In this document: piece after piece, positions 38,347 to 48,951 of the stretch | How positions within the stretch are numbered: the stretch's first letter is position 1 | Layout of the letters: each line of letters begins with the position of its first letter | NCBI GenBank assembly: GCA_013334965.1 | Contig: JAAXWO010000013.1 | Span: 16,860-80,859 of the forward strand | Direction of reading: 5' to 3' | Length of the DNA: 64,000 nt | Source: Chlorobiaceae bacterium | GTDB lineage: Bacteria > Bacteroidota > Chlorobiia > Chlorobiales > Chlorobiaceae | Made by a program: the position numbers and the translations under genes | The notes under the pieces: generated by a model | What the model was told of the DNA's origin: nothing | The model's input: the letters and a program-made list of their open reading frames with translations, nothing else | Database searches by the model: none

Positions 38347-38744
38347 GGGTTTCTTTCGTGGTTTATAGCGTATTGAGGTTCATCGTGAACCTTCATGTAT
38401 TCAAGCTAAGGAAATATCGAAAAAGATGAGGCCCGACATGACCTTTTTTCCTCATCATTCCTGCTCGGCTACGCTGTAGACGCAAGTCTGGCCTGAATGG
38501 GCAAGGGTGGAGATACACGGAAGAAAGGCCTGACATGTATTGGTCAGGCCCTGGTTTGTCTGCTGTTTGCAAGGTCTTTGAGGTGATGCCAAAACCCTGA
38601 AGGGGCATCGACAACGCACGCTGTTATCGCTGGTTTCAATGCCCGCAGGGAAAAATCCAACACTTCGCGTCGATCAGCGGGGCCAGACTCACCACTTCAG
38701 TTCGACAGGATCGCAGTCGGTATTCCGGCTTCGCAACAAGGTTG
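38347..38744. other. Intergenic region, about 400 bp
   Basis: No credible gene was seen. It holds the dyad at 38376-38392 and a hairpin at 38527-38550 (GGCCTGAC/GTCAGGCC, 8-nt loop). Read on the minus strand, that hairpin is followed by TTTCTT and could be a weak terminator for the small gene at 38745. The remainder shows no recognisable RNA or mobile element. Confidence 0.5.
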
Positions 38745-38966
38745 TCATGCGACTCCGTTGACCTTGATCAACGCATCAGGATACTCTTCCCGAAGTGCAT
38801 CGTAAATATCCTCGGGGTCATCTTCACCAAACGATTCAACATCTATCGGGAAGCCGACCTTCCTGGAATCATCGATTACTTCCCCGGTGGGGCTGATGAT
38901 CTTGATGTGCCAGCCATCCTTTTCTTCATTTTTGTCGTACCATGCGTTCACCTTGATCTTTTCCAT
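38745..38966 (-). CDS. Small acidic hypothetical protein (73 aa)
   Basis: I do not recognise this family. The frame can extend to 39062, but the ATG at 38966 has a GGGGGA ribosome element just upstream and starts a sensible protein (MEKIKVNAWYDKNEEKDGWH, then SPTGEVIDDSRKVGFPIDVE). It is strongly acidic in the C-terminal half (FGEDDPEDIYDALREEYPDA), with a beta-rich first half and no signal peptide. Probably a soluble single-domain protein. Confidence 0.6.
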   Translation of the reverse strand: MEKIKVNAWYDKNEEKDGWHIKIISPTGEVIDDSRKVGFPIDVESFGEDDPEDIYDALREEYPDALIKVNGVA

Positions 38967-39446
38967 TAAAATCCCCCATGAAAAAAGCGCCAACAACCGG
39001 GCAGGGCTATCGACGCAGATTCTGAAGCTGAAGCCTGCCCCCTTCGGATAACCAAAAGTCAAGTAAAAAAATATGATTTACAAATGCTGAATTAACCCTG
39101 AGAGTGTTATGGGTCGATTGTCGATAGCCCAGGTCAAGCAGGTTCCTCATGTGCAGGCGCAGGCATCGCGAACACCAAAAGAGGCCGAACGCGATTGTCG
39201 TCATTGGTCATGTGAATTGGGCGTCGTTCTGAAAAGAGTTGTTATTTTGAGTCGTATTATCAAGGGCTGTCAGCGTTGACGCTCCCATTATCCGGTGAAC
39301 GGCGAAGTTATGGTACCGTATCGGGCTTTTGCGGTTCTTGTGAATGGTTTTTGATGTGAAGAAAATTATCGCGTTTTTCCGGGGGGAGTCGTGCATGAAG
39401 AGGTTTCCGGTGGACGCAGAACGGTTTCAGAACGAAAAATGTACCC
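38967..39446. other. Intergenic region with long-range inverted repeat
   Basis: About 480 bp without a credible gene. The notable feature is a perfect 11-bp inverted repeat, GGGCTATCGAC (39004-39014) and GTCGATAGCCC (39120-39130), separated by 105 bp. No target duplication was found at its flanks, so a miniature transposable element is only a possibility. The prmC promoter must lie at the right end. Confidence 0.5.
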
Positions 39447-40328
39447 ATGGCTGACAAAGAGTGGAATGTCGTCGATCTGCTGAAGACCACGATGGCTTTT
39501 TTTTCCGACCGGAAGATCGACGAGCCCCGCCTGTCGGCAGAACTGCTGCTCGGCCACGTGCTCGGCCTGGAGCGACTGCAGTTGTACCTGAACCATGAAC
39601 GGCCGGTTTCTCCTGCAGAGCTGCAGGCGTTTCGTGACTGCAGCCGGCAACGCCTGCAGGGGCGACCCGTGCAGTATATAGCGGGGGAAGCCTTTTTTTA
39701 CGGAAACAGGTTCGCTGTCGACGAACGGGTGCTGATTCCGAGGCCCGAAACCGAGCTTGTACTCGAACACGCCATGGAACGACTCGCATCCTGCGCTCTG
39801 TCGGGTGCGGGGATGCCATCTATCCTGGATATCGGTACCGGCAGCGGATGCATTGCGGTGACTCTCTCCCTTCGGCTTCCGGGTACGCATCTTGTGGCGG
39901 CAGATATATCCGGGGATGCACTTGCGGTGGCTGAACGAAACGCAGCGGATCTCGGGACAGGTGAGCGAATCCGTTTCGTTCAGTCCGATGCGCTCGACGC
40001 ATCTTTTGTCGATGCTGTGGGCGGGCCTTTCGATATGGTCATTTCAAATCCTCCGTACATCCCTGAATCAGAATGGGCGAGCCTGCAGGATGAGGTCAGG
40101 CTTTACGAACCCCGGCTGGCGCTGGTCGCTCCCGAAGGTTTCGAGTACTACCGCAGTATTGTATCCATGGCCCCGAAACTGGTGCGGAAGGGAGGCCTCC
40201 TCTGCTTCGAGCTGCATGCTGACGCAGCTGAGGGGGTCAGGGCCCTCCTCGGATCAGGGTTCAGCAATATCCAGGTCACCCAGGATTACGCAGGGCATGA
40301 CCGTGCGCTTTCCTGTATCGTCGGTTGA
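39447..40328 (+). CDS. prmC: Peptide chain release factor N5-glutamine methyltransferase
   Basis: It methylates the GGQ glutamine of release factors RF1/RF2 using S-adenosylmethionine. The 293-aa protein has an N-terminal helical domain (LSAELLLGHVLGLERLQLYL) that recognises the release factor, LIPRPETELVLEHAM, the SAM motif LDIGTGSGCIAVTLS near residues 127-141, and the catalytic NPPY in MVISNPPYIPESEW. Complete. It is not adjacent to prfA; hrcA follows 237 bp downstream. Confidence 0.94.
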   Translation: MADKEWNVVDLLKTTMAFFSDRKIDEPRLSAELLLGHVLGLERLQLYLNHERPVSPAELQAFRDCSRQRLQGRPVQYIAGEAFFYGNRFAVDERVLIPRPETELVLEHAMERLASCALSGAGMPSILDIGTGSGCIAVTLSLRLPGTHLVAADISGDALAVAERNAADLGTGERIRFVQSDALDASFVDAVGGPFDMVISNPPYIPESEWASLQDEVRLYEPRLALVAPEGFEYYRSIVSMAPKLVRKGGLLCFELHADAAEGVRALLGSGFSNIQVTQDYAGHDRALSCIVG

Positions 40329-40330
40329 GA

Positions 40331-40399
40331 GCTGCGGATGCGGAGTTCTGTGGTTGATTGCTTTTATGTATATTAACTGCCGCAAGCATGATCCGCAGC
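40331..40399. promoter_or_regulatory. Inverted repeat around a candidate promoter upstream of hrcA
   Basis: GCTGCGGAT (40331-40339) and ATCCGCAGC (40391-40399) are perfect complements separated by 51 nt, which include a -10-like TATATT at 40369-40374. A second stem, CCTCGCCG/CGGCGAGG (40405-40441), follows. No CIRCE element (TTAGCACTC-N9-GAGTGCTAA) is present upstream of hrcA. Confidence 0.4.
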
Positions 40400-40565
40400 C
40401 GTATCCTCGCCGTCATGGTTCGATGGCTGCGCCCGGCGAGGCAACTATCGGGTGTTTTCCGTTGTTGAAACATGAACAGCGGCACGGAACGTGCGCGATA
40501 TTCAGCGATATTTTTACTGGCTGTTCCGCCGTCTCTTTTCAGTTCAAGTACATGTATTTTACCTG

Positions 40566-41636
40566 ATGATCTATCGTGATTTGACTCTCCGTGAGCGGCA
40601 GGTTCTCGGCATCATCATACAGTCTTATGTCGTCTCTGCGATGCCTGTAGGCTCCCGTACCATAGCGCGCAACTACAACCTGGGCCTTTCGGACGCCACC
40701 ATTCGCAACGTCATGGCCGATCTTGAGGCAGACGGCTTCATCAGCCAGCCCCATACCTCGGCTGGACGGGTGCCTACCGACAAGGGATACCGGTATTATG
40801 TCGACCTGATCATGAACGTCAGCCGGATCGATGAAGACGAAAAAAAGTTGATCGACGACAATATCGGACAGCTTGGATGCGAGTTGAAGGGAACTTCCGC
40901 TGACGTGCTCGGCAGTGCCGCCAGGGTTCTGGGCAGCATATCAAGGCAACTTGGCGTGGTGTTGCCTCCACGGCTCTCCAATGCAGTATTCGAACGCCTC
41001 GATATCGTTCTGTTGAACTCGACAAGGATCATGGTCGTCATTGCCATCCAGTCGCTGTTCGTCAAAACCATCGTCATGGAGCTGTCGGCAGAAATATCCC
41101 GGCAGAAGATAGATGCCGTGGTCGATATCCTGAACGAACGCCTTTCCGGATTGACGCTCGATGAAATTCGCACTACGATCGCCCGACGTCTTTCCGACTG
41201 CAACGGCGAGCAGGGTCTCATGAACAGCATTGTCGGCGCAGCGGACACCCTTTTCGACGAGTCATCCATCCTGGAGCGCTTATACATTTCAGGCACCGAG
41301 AATATCGTCGACCAGCCTGAGTTCAAGCAGCCACAGAAAGTCCGTGACATCATCACGATGATCGAGGACAAGTTCGGAATGGCCAAGCTCGTCGACGATG
41401 TCGCCAATTTTCCGATCCTTTCAGGGCGTGACCGTGAAGTCGTCATCAGCATTGGAACGGAAAACAGGGCGGGAACGGCAGCCGACCTGACGATCGTCTC
41501 GTCGCCCTACTATGCAGGAAAAATGGTCGGGAAAATCGGTATTCTCGGCCCGAAACGTATGGATTACGATCATGCTGTACGCGTGGTGAACTACATGGCA
41601 GGCTGCCTTTCGGCGGCCCTGTCGGACAATAATTAA
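40566..41636 (+). CDS. hrcA: Heat-inducible transcription repressor HrcA
   Basis: The repressor that binds CIRCE operators of chaperone operons and is kept active by GroEL. From the ATG at 40566 the protein has 356 aa and begins [20 protein letters not shown]; the upstream in-frame ATG at 40491 would add 25 hydrophobic residues foreign to the family. The winged helix ([20 protein letters not shown], then [18 protein letters not shown]) and the GAF-like C-terminal domain (VISIGTENR) are complete. grpE and dnaJ follow in order. Confidence 0.95.
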   Translation: MIYRDLTLRERQVLGIIIQSYVVSAMPVGSRTIARNYNLGLSDATIRNVMADLEADGFISQPHTSAGRVPTDKGYRYYVDLIMNVSRIDEDEKKLIDDNIGQLGCELKGTSADVLGSAARVLGSISRQLGVVLPPRLSNAVFERLDIVLLNSTRIMVVIAIQSLFVKTIVMELSAEISRQKIDAVVDILNERLSGLTLDEIRTTIARRLSDCNGEQGLMNSIVGAADTLFDESSILERLYISGTENIVDQPEFKQPQKVRDIITMIEDKFGMAKLVDDVANFPILSGRDREVVISIGTENRAGTAADLTIVSSPYYAGKMVGKIGILGPKRMDYDHAVRVVNYMAGCLSAALSDNN

Positions 41637-41658
41637 ATTTCAACGATTGCCTTTGACC

Positions 41659-42246
41659 ATGACAAAAAAAGAATCGCACCATCAGGAAGAGATACAGGAA
41701 ACGATGAAGAGTGAAGCCGGGGCCAGGCCTGAAGCGCAGGGCGCAGGGAACGAAACTTCGCCGGCGGCCTCTGTTGCCGATCTTGAGGCGGAATTGGCAT
41801 CCCGAAACGAACAGATAGAGAAACTCCGGGGTGAACTGCTTCGTCGTGCGGCCGAGTTTGAGAATTTCAGGAAGCAGAAGGAGAGGGAGGCTGCGCTTTC
41901 GGCCTCACGGACGCTTGAAAATAATGTGAGGGAATTATTGCCCATGCTTGACGATCTCAAGCGCCTCATGCACCACATCCCGGCCGAACTTCAGGCCATG
42001 GCTGAAGCCAGGCCTTTCACCGAAGGCGTGGAGCTGATCCGGAAGAACTTCTGCACGTGGCTCGAAAGCAAAGGAGTGAAGGAGATCGAGTCCAAAGGCA
42101 AGATGCTGGACGTCAATTTCCATGAGGCCATTACCCAGATCGACGCACCGGGAACGGAACCCGATACCATCGTCGAGGATTACCAGACAGGATACACGAT
42201 CGGCGACAGGGTGATCAGGCATTCGAAGGTCATCGTCGCAAGGTAA
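41659..42246 (+). CDS. grpE: Nucleotide exchange factor GrpE
   Basis: It releases ADP from DnaK. The 195-aa product (ATG at 41659; a TTG at 41647 would add four residues) has a disordered acidic N-terminus, a long coiled coil (VADLEADLEA-like: [20 protein letters not shown]), the [16 protein letters not shown] stretch and the C-terminal beta domain ([20 protein letters not shown], then [17 protein letters not shown]). It is in the hrcA-grpE-dnaJ operon; dnaK itself is not in this cluster. Confidence 0.95.
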   Translation: MTKKESHHQEEIQETMKSEAGARPEAQGAGNETSPAASVADLEAELASRNEQIEKLRGELLRRAAEFENFRKQKEREAALSASRTLENNVRELLPMLDDLKRLMHHIPAELQAMAEARPFTEGVELIRKNFCTWLESKGVKEIESKGKMLDVNFHEAITQIDAPGTEPDTIVEDYQTGYTIGDRVIRHSKVIVAR

Positions 42247-42285
42247 GCAGTAATGAAATAACGAATATCGATTCAGAGAAACACG

Positions 42286-43494
42286 ATGAAGAAAGATTAC
42301 TACGAAGTTCTTGGTGTCGGACGTTCAGCCGACAAGGACGAAATAAAGAAGGCATACAGGAAGCTTGCCCTGAAATACCATCCGGATAAAAACCCGGACA
42401 ACAAGGAGGCCGAGGAGCAGTTCAAGGAGGTCAACGAAGCTTACGAGGTTTTGAGCAACGACGACAAACGTCGCCGTTACGACCAGTTCGGCCATGCGGG
42501 AGTCGGCTCTTCGGCGGCCTCTTCAGGCGGTGGCCAGTATGGCGCCGGTTATGGTGATATCAACGATATATTCAGCGCCTTCAACGACATGTTCGGCGGC
42601 GGAGGCGGAGGCCGGACGAGGGGGGGCGGCTCACCGTTCGAGGATATGTTCGGCGGCGGATTCTCGGGTGGCGGTCGCAGGGGTCGTGCTTCGACCGGTA
42701 TTCATGGAACCGATCTTAAAATCCGCCTCAAGCTGACCCTTGAAGAGATCGCGAAAGGCGTCGAGAAAACCCTCAAGATCAAGAAACAGATCGCCTGCCA
42801 GGAGTGCGGCGGAAGCGGTTCGAAAACCGGAAAGTCCGAGACCTGCCAGACCTGTCATGGAACCGGGGAAGTGCGTCAGGCATCCAAGACCATGTTCGGC
42901 CAGTTTGTCAACATCGCTGCCTGTCCGACCTGCGGTGGTGAAGGCCAGGTGGTCAAGGATCGCTGTACTTCATGTTACGGCGAAGGCATCAAGCAGGGTG
43001 AAGTGACCGTCAAGATCAATGTTCCTGCCGGTGTGCAGGACGGCAATTACCTGACGCTCAGGGGCCAGGGAAATGCAGGGCCGAGGGGTGGCGCCAGCGG
43101 CGACCTGATCGTTGTTCTCGAGGAGATTCCGCATGACCTGTTCAAGCGCGACGGCGACGATATCATCTATGATCTGTCGATCGGTTTTCCCGATCTCGTC
43201 ATGGGCACCAAGATCGACGTCCCGACACTTGAAGGTCACGTCAAGCTGACCATTCCACCGGTTACCCAGCCGAACACGATGCTCCGCATCACCGGTAAGG
43301 GGATCGGCCACCTGAAGGGCAGCGGATTCGGTGACCAGTATGTAAGGGTGAACGTCTTCGTGCCGAAGGAGGTCTCGGCCAGGGAGAAGGAGATGCTCAA
43401 GGAGTTGAAGAAATCGCCGGGGATCTGTCCGACTTCAAGTGATTCCGAGAGCGAGAAAAGTTTTTTTGAGAAAGCGAAAGACATCTTCAGCTGA
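42286..43494 (+). CDS. dnaJ: Chaperone protein DnaJ
   Basis: The Hsp40 co-chaperone that delivers substrates to DnaK and triggers its ATPase. The 402-aa class A protein has a J domain with the HPD motif at residues 32-34, a Gly/Phe-rich region to about residue 145, four zinc-binding CxxCxGxG repeats ([32 protein letters not shown]) and the C-terminal substrate domains. It is the last gene of the operon, which ends at the hairpin at 43534-43572. Confidence 0.97.
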   Translation: MKKDYYEVLGVGRSADKDEIKKAYRKLALKYHPDKNPDNKEAEEQFKEVNEAYEVLSNDDKRRRYDQFGHAGVGSSAASSGGGQYGAGYGDINDIFSAFNDMFGGGGGGRTRGGGSPFEDMFGGGFSGGGRRGRASTGIHGTDLKIRLKLTLEEIAKGVEKTLKIKKQIACQECGGSGSKTGKSETCQTCHGTGEVRQASKTMFGQFVNIAACPTCGGEGQVVKDRCTSCYGEGIKQGEVTVKINVPAGVQDGNYLTLRGQGNAGPRGGASGDLIVVLEEIPHDLFKRDGDDIIYDLSIGFPDLVMGTKIDVPTLEGHVKLTIPPVTQPNTMLRITGKGIGHLKGSGFGDQYVRVNVFVPKEVSAREKEMLKELKKSPGICPTSSDSESEKSFFEKAKDIFS

Positions 43495-43533
43495 GGATAA
43501 CTCCTGAAATCCGTTTTCACGGAGCATCCAGGG

Positions 43534-43572
43534 AAAATGAAAAGGCCGGCAGTGATGCCGGTCTTTCATTTT
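43534..43572. terminator. Bidirectional terminator after dnaJ
   Basis: An interrupted stem of about 17 bp (AAAATGAAAAGGCCGGCA against TGCCGGTCTTTCATTTT) with a 4-nt loop GTGA. A-rich and T-rich outer arms serve dnaJ and the convergent flavodoxin-like gene. Confidence 0.85.
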
Positions 43573-43588
43573 ATGTCTGAGTCAGTGT

Positions 43589-44239
43589 TCAGAACCCCAT
43601 TGGGCTGGATCTTGCTTCGTCGAGCACTTCCGGAGTTATGACCTTGATGCCGTTCTGCTTGGCATACGACTCCAAAGCAGCCCTGATCTTGCTGCTGAAG
43701 AACGGAGGCATCTGGTTGAGCATTTCAGTGGCTTCACTGCTCCATTCAAGGTCGCTTGCGCGAGGCTTGAACGTTTTCTGGTAAGCCTCATCGATCTCTT
43801 CCACAAAATCTGCGACAGAATCGGGATCGCCCATCTGATGGGGTGCAAAAACCTTTTCTGCAAGGATCCTGTTCCTGATCATGTGAATTTTCAGCTGCGG
43901 CAGGTAAAATGTCAAGGCCAGTGGTTCAGGGCTGCCGCAAGCCACGAAGAGCGCGACATTTTTGTTTTTCAGGCATTTCCTGAGGTTGCTCTGGACCAGT
44001 GCGCCTACGAGCTGGGAGGAGACGACAAGATAGTAGACCGGAGCCCCCATGATGACGACATCGAATTCACTGATGAAACTGTAGTCGGCGGTAGCCTTGC
44101 ATTTCGCTTTTTCCACATACGCGCCCGATTCTGCCAGCTGCTGGCCAATCATGTCGATCAGCTTGTCTGTGGAGCCGCCGCTTGTCCTGCTGTCGTAGAG
44201 TATGATGGCTTTCATCGGCCTGTCGTTGTCGCGGGTCAT
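43589..44239 (-). CDS. Flavodoxin-like protein A (216 aa)
   Basis: A flavodoxin-fold protein. The N-terminal IILYDSRTSGGSTDKLIDMI is the phosphate-binding loop of FMN proteins, MGAPVYYLVVSS follows strand 3, and VALFVACGSPEPL matches the strand 4 region. The start at 44239 aligns residue for residue with the preferred start of the paralogue upstream (both have 16 residues before the shared core). It carries a 59-residue C-terminal extension that the paralogue lacks, with NQMPPFFSSKIRAALESYAK and VITPEVLDEARSSPMGF. That last part resembles the PCP_red-like C-terminal helix bundle of light-independent protochlorophyllide enzymes, but I hold this lightly. The redox partner is unknown. Confidence 0.75.
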   Translation of the reverse strand: MTRDNDRPMKAIILYDSRTSGGSTDKLIDMIGQQLAESGAYVEKAKCKATADYSFISEFDVVIMGAPVYYLVVSSQLVGALVQSNLRKCLKNKNVALFVACGSPEPLALTFYLPQLKIHMIRNRILAEKVFAPHQMGDPDSVADFVEEIDEAYQKTFKPRASDLEWSSEATEMLNQMPPFFSSKIRAALESYAKQNGIKVITPEVLDEARSSPMGF

Positions 44240-44270
44240 AAGAAAAACATTATGGGTTTGAGGCGTTGGA

Positions 44271-44744
44271 TCAGCAGGATTTGCCGAAAGCCGCAGTGAT
44301 ATCGTTTACAAAATCTGCTACAGCTGACGGATCGGATGCCTGGTCCGGTGAGAATACTTTTTCGGTGAGGATAACCGGGTTATCCAGATGCATTTTGATC
44401 TGCGGGAGGTACAGGAACTGAGCCATTGGCTCCGGGCTGCCGCACGTTACGAACATTGCTATTTTTTTGCCTTTCAGCGCCCGTTTCAGGTTGCTCCTGG
44501 ACAGGGCCCCGCTGAGCTCGGATGCGACGAGCAGGTAGTAGATGGGTGCTCCCAGGACGACAAGGTCGAACTCTTTGACGAAACTGTAGTCGGCGTTGGC
44601 CTTGCACCTGGCTTTCTCGACGTAAGCACCGGTTTCAGCCAGTTTCCTGCCTATAGAGTCAATCAGCCGGTCGGTCGATCCGCCTACGCTCTGGCTGTCA
44701 TAAAGAATGATAGCCTTCGTATCCTTGTTGATGTTGCTGCTCAT
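44271..44744 (-). CDS. Flavodoxin-like protein B (157 aa)
   Basis: A paralogue of the gene just downstream (same strand, 31 bp apart), clearly alike over the whole first 150 residues: IILYDSQSVGGSTDRLIDSI, LVVLGAPIYYLLVASEL and IAMFVTCGSPEPM. The frame extends to 44822, but the start at 44744 (MSSNINKDTKAIIL) aligns with its paralogue. It ends after DFVNDITAAFGKSC and has no extension. Cys residues in KARCKANADYSF and VTCGS are conserved in both copies. The pair arose by tandem duplication; whether they work as carrier and enzyme or as two carriers is unknown. Confidence 0.75.
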   Translation of the reverse strand: MSSNINKDTKAIILYDSQSVGGSTDRLIDSIGRKLAETGAYVEKARCKANADYSFVKEFDLVVLGAPIYYLLVASELSGALSRSNLKRALKGKKIAMFVTCGSPEPMAQFLYLPQIKMHLDNPVILTEKVFSPDQASDPSAVADFVNDITAAFGKSC

Positions 44745-44855
44745 AATCTGGTCTGTAAAGTTGCGCAGGAAGGGGAATGTCATTGAATAATAAGACATAA
44801 GACGTTCATGGCAAAATCTCAATATCGGGGGGATGAAGCCTTTGAGGATATAAAC

Positions 44856-44888
44856 AAAAGAGGGTGCCTTTTCGGGGCACCCTCTTTT
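44856..44888. terminator. Terminator of gapA (bidirectional form)
   Basis: AAAAGAGGGTGCC and GGCACCCTCTTTT pair perfectly (13 bp) around a 7-nt loop, 25 bp beyond the gapA stop on the minus strand. Confidence 0.9.
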
Positions 44889-44912
44889 CGTATCTGTATC
44901 TGAATGATCAGA

Positions 44913-45962
<1,050 letters not shown>

Positions 45963-46019
45963 CTACGGTTCAAATACCGCTGAATTTATGACACAAGATA
46001 GAATATCGCGGAAGAAATT

Positions 46020-47450
46020 TTATGAATATTTTCGAAAAGTTTCTATAAGCAGCTCCTTCAGATTGCTGAAGCTTCCGTTGCTCAGGAGTACGACGACGTC
46101 TCCGGGCAAAATCGAGGCTTTTATGAAATCGACAATGTCTCCCGGATACTCTTTTCCCTCCGAGCCCCCTGTAAAAACGGTTTTTCCCCTGGAGTCCAGC
46201 TGTCTCGACAGCAGGTCCGTATCGAGCCGCTCTTCAGGAGCATAGCGTTCCGGACGGTTCACCTTGCCGAACGCAACGACAGCAGCATCGTCGAAACACT
46301 CTGAGAGCTCCCTCTGGAAGATATTCCTGCTGGTGGTGTTCGACCGGGGCTCGAAGCAAGCGATGATGCGCCGTCCGGGATAGAGCTGGGCAATGGCGCC
46401 GAGGGTCAGCCTGATGGCTGTCGGATGATGGGCGAAATCCTCTATGAGCGTTATGCCGCCGCCGAAGTCGCCGACAATCTCCATTCTGCGTTTGGGGCGC
46501 CTGAACGACACCAGTCCGCGAACGACAGCGTCGAAACTTACGCCGGCATGCATCGCCGCTGCCGTCGCCGCCAGCACGTTCATGATGTTGTAGTTCCCGA
46601 AAAGCGGAACGGAAACCAGGCCTTCGGGCACACCGTTTCTGAGGATCACGAAGGAGCTCCCGGAGGGTCCGGATGTTATTTCTGACGCACTCCAGTCCGC
46701 CTTTGGGCCAAGGCTGAAGCGTTCGACGCGGCAGTGCGCTTTCGAAGCGACTTCAAGCGAGTCGGGATCGTCGCCGTTGACCAGCAGCAGCCCGTTGCCC
46801 GGTATGAGGTTGACCAGCAGGCGGAAGCTTCGCTTGATCTCATCAAGGGAACTGAAAATGTCGGCATGATCGAACTCGACGTTGTTGACGATGGCGATGT
46901 CCGGTCGGTAGAGCAGGAACTTGCTCCGTTTGTCGAAAAAGGCAGAGTCGTATTCGTCGCCTTCGGTGACGAAGAATCCCGGTTCATTGAGTCCGGATGG
47001 CCTGCACCCTTCGCCGAAATTTTCAGGTATGCCGCCGATAAGGAAGCCAGGTTCGAGGCCGCCGGCTTCGAGCAGCCATGCCGTTATCGATGTGGTCGTG
47101 GTTTTGCCGTGGGTTCCTGCGACGACGATCGAGGTGTGGCGACCGATCAGTTCCCTCCTGACCAGGTCAGGCATGGAGATCAGCTCCAACCTGTTGTCCA
47201 GGGCATACTCAAGGTCGGGATTGCCCCGGCTGATTGCGTTGCCGACGACGACCAGGTCCGGGGCGCTCCCTTTCAGGTTGTCTCCCGAGAAGCCGTTGAA
47301 GTACCTGATGTTGTGGCTATCCAGATAGGTGCTCATCGGAGGGTAGAGCTGGGTGTCGGAACCGGTGATTGCATGACCCATGTGGGACAGCGCCACGGCG
47401 ACAGATGCCATTGCCGTCCCGCCGATGCCGATGAAGTAGATGGAGCTCAT
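46020..47450 (-). CDS. mpl: Murein peptide ligase Mpl (UDP-MurNAc:tripeptide ligase)
   Basis: It joins the recycled peptide L-Ala-gamma-D-Glu-meso-diaminopimelate to UDP-MurNAc, bypassing MurC, D and E. The 476-aa Mur ligase starts IYFIGIGGTAMASVAVALSH and has the Mpl-typical YPPMSTYL rather than the MurC string after the first domain. The ATP loop VVAGTHGKTTTTSITAWLL follows near residue 115, then VEFDHADIF and the C-terminal VVLLSNGSFSNL. MurC is the close alternative; the YPPMS motif and the GGIPENFG segment favour Mpl. Confidence 0.9.
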   Translation of the reverse strand: MSSIYFIGIGGTAMASVAVALSHMGHAITGSDTQLYPPMSTYLDSHNIRYFNGFSGDNLKGSAPDLVVVGNAISRGNPDLEYALDNRLELISMPDLVRRELIGRHTSIVVAGTHGKTTTTSITAWLLEAGGLEPGFLIGGIPENFGEGCRPSGLNEPGFFVTEGDEYDSAFFDKRSKFLLYRPDIAIVNNVEFDHADIFSSLDEIKRSFRLLVNLIPGNGLLLVNGDDPDSLEVASKAHCRVERFSLGPKADWSASEITSGPSGSSFVILRNGVPEGLVSVPLFGNYNIMNVLAATAAAMHAGVSFDAVVRGLVSFRRPKRRMEIVGDFGGGITLIEDFAHHPTAIRLTLGAIAQLYPGRRIIACFEPRSNTTSRNIFQRELSECFDDAAVVAFGKVNRPERYAPEERLDTDLLSRQLDSRGKTVFTGGSEGKEYPGDIVDFIKASILPGDVVVLLSNGSFSNLKELLIETFRKYS

Positions 47451-47657
47451 GGAGGGAATATTTTGATGGGCGACTTCCGGTGCCCCCTTGTTTATATATG
47501 CCAGATAATAGTACGCAAAATCGCCAGCAGGGCAAAACGGTTATGAGTCTATGTGGTGCGGAGAAAGAGTGGACGAGCGGCACAGTGTGGGAATGAGGGG
47601 GGGAATCCTTATTTTAACAGTCAGCATCATCCACCCACCATATTTATTACAACATCT

Positions 47658-48779
47658 ATGCAGTTCATCGACCTCATTACCCAGAAGAACCGCATCCGCA
47701 CGAGCCTCTTGCAGCGGATCGAGGCCATTGTCGACCACGGCCAGTACATCATGGGGCCTGAAGTGCTCGAAATCGAAAAGCAGCTTGCTGCCTACGTCGG
47801 CACGAAACACTGCGTTTCCTGTTCTTCCGGGACCGATGCGCTGCTGATGCCGCTGATGGCAAAAGGAATCGGACCGGGCGACGCTGTCCTGACCACTCCG
47901 TTCACCTTTGTCGCGACGGCTGAGGTTATCAGCCTTGCAGGAGCGACTCCGGTGTTTGTTGAAGTCCTTCCCGGCACCTTCAATATCGATCCTGAGCTGA
48001 TCGGTCATGCCGTCGATGAGGCCCGCAATAAAGGTCTTGATCCCAAAGCGATCATTCCGGTCGATCTGTTCGGACTTCCTGCAGACTACGACCGCCTTGA
48101 AACGGTCGCCGCATCACACGGCCTCTGGATACTCGAAGACGCAGCGCAGGGGTTCGGGGGCACCTTCCACGGCAAGAGGGCCGGCAGTTTCGGACTCGTG
48201 GGCGCCACCTCTTTTTTCCCTGCAAAACCTCTCGGATGCTACGGCGACGGCGGCGCGGTCTTCACCGACGACGACGAGCTCGACAGGCTTCTTCGTTCGG
48301 TAAGGGTCCACGGGCAGGGAGACGGAGACGACAAGTACCAGAACGTACGTGTCGGCATCAACGGACGGCTCGATTCCATGCAGGCGGCAGTGCTGATCGA
48401 GAAACTTGCCATTTTCGACGACGAGCTCATCGAACGCCAGCGGGTGGCCGACTCATACTCCAGTCGTTTGAAAGGGCGAGTCCAGGTGCCTGAAATTCCA
48501 GAAGGATACACCTCGTCATGGGCGCAGTATTCGGTGCTCGCGTCTTCCACAGCCGAACGGGAAAAGATCATGGGCGCGCTGCAGAAAGCAGGTATACCGT
48601 CGGTCATCTACTACCGGATTCCGCTGCACCTGCAGAAAGCCTATGAAGGGCTCGGATACAAAAAAGGAGATTTTCCGATCTCGGAGGATTTCAGTTCGAG
48701 GATCTTCTCCCTGCCGATGCACCCCTACCTGAAAGATGAGGAGATCGACAGGATCTGCGATGTGATTGTCAATTCCTGA
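47658..48779 (+). CDS. DegT/DnrJ/EryC1-type sugar aminotransferase (WbpE-like)
   Basis: A pyridoxal-phosphate aminotransferase acting on nucleotide-linked keto sugars for surface polysaccharides. From the ATG at 47658 it has 373 aa. CVSCSSGTDALLMPLMA near residues 55-71 binds the cofactor phosphate, DAAQGFGGTFHGKRAG follows near 161-176, and the internal aldimine Lys190 lies in SFFPAKPLGCYGDGGAVFT. That last string is very like WbpE/WlbC enzymes that make diacetamido uronic acids. No other surface-sugar gene is adjacent, so the substrate is open. The upstream frame to 47553 is not used. Confidence 0.88.
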   Translation: MQFIDLITQKNRIRTSLLQRIEAIVDHGQYIMGPEVLEIEKQLAAYVGTKHCVSCSSGTDALLMPLMAKGIGPGDAVLTTPFTFVATAEVISLAGATPVFVEVLPGTFNIDPELIGHAVDEARNKGLDPKAIIPVDLFGLPADYDRLETVAASHGLWILEDAAQGFGGTFHGKRAGSFGLVGATSFFPAKPLGCYGDGGAVFTDDDELDRLLRSVRVHGQGDGDDKYQNVRVGINGRLDSMQAAVLIEKLAIFDDELIERQRVADSYSSRLKGRVQVPEIPEGYTSSWAQYSVLASSTAEREKIMGALQKAGIPSVIYYRIPLHLQKAYEGLGYKKGDFPISEDFSSRIFSLPMHPYLKDEEIDRICDVIVNS

Positions 48780-48804
48780 CATCGACCACCAGGCCCGGAG
48801 CTAA

Positions 48805-48824
48805 TGGCGGTTCGCGAACCGCCA
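48805..48824. terminator. 20-bp perfect palindrome at a convergent junction
   Basis: TGGCGGTTCGCGAACCGCCA is perfectly self-complementary and lies 25 bp after the aminotransferase stop. It has no T tail, so it is either a factor-assisted terminator or a protein site. Confidence 0.5.
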
Positions 48825-48951
48825 CTAACCACCGTAATAGATAGAGGTGCCGTTATGATACAGCTCCCTGCAACCGGTTTGCTTCCAGGCAGTTCCAGCG
48901 GAGCCTTTGATTCATGGGCCCTTTTGCCCCTTCATTGCCTGACGCTCCAAT

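Noticed and set aside
38393..38614. 73-codon minus-strand frame in the 400-bp gap
   Set aside because: It spans a hairpin and has no coding character or ribosome site.
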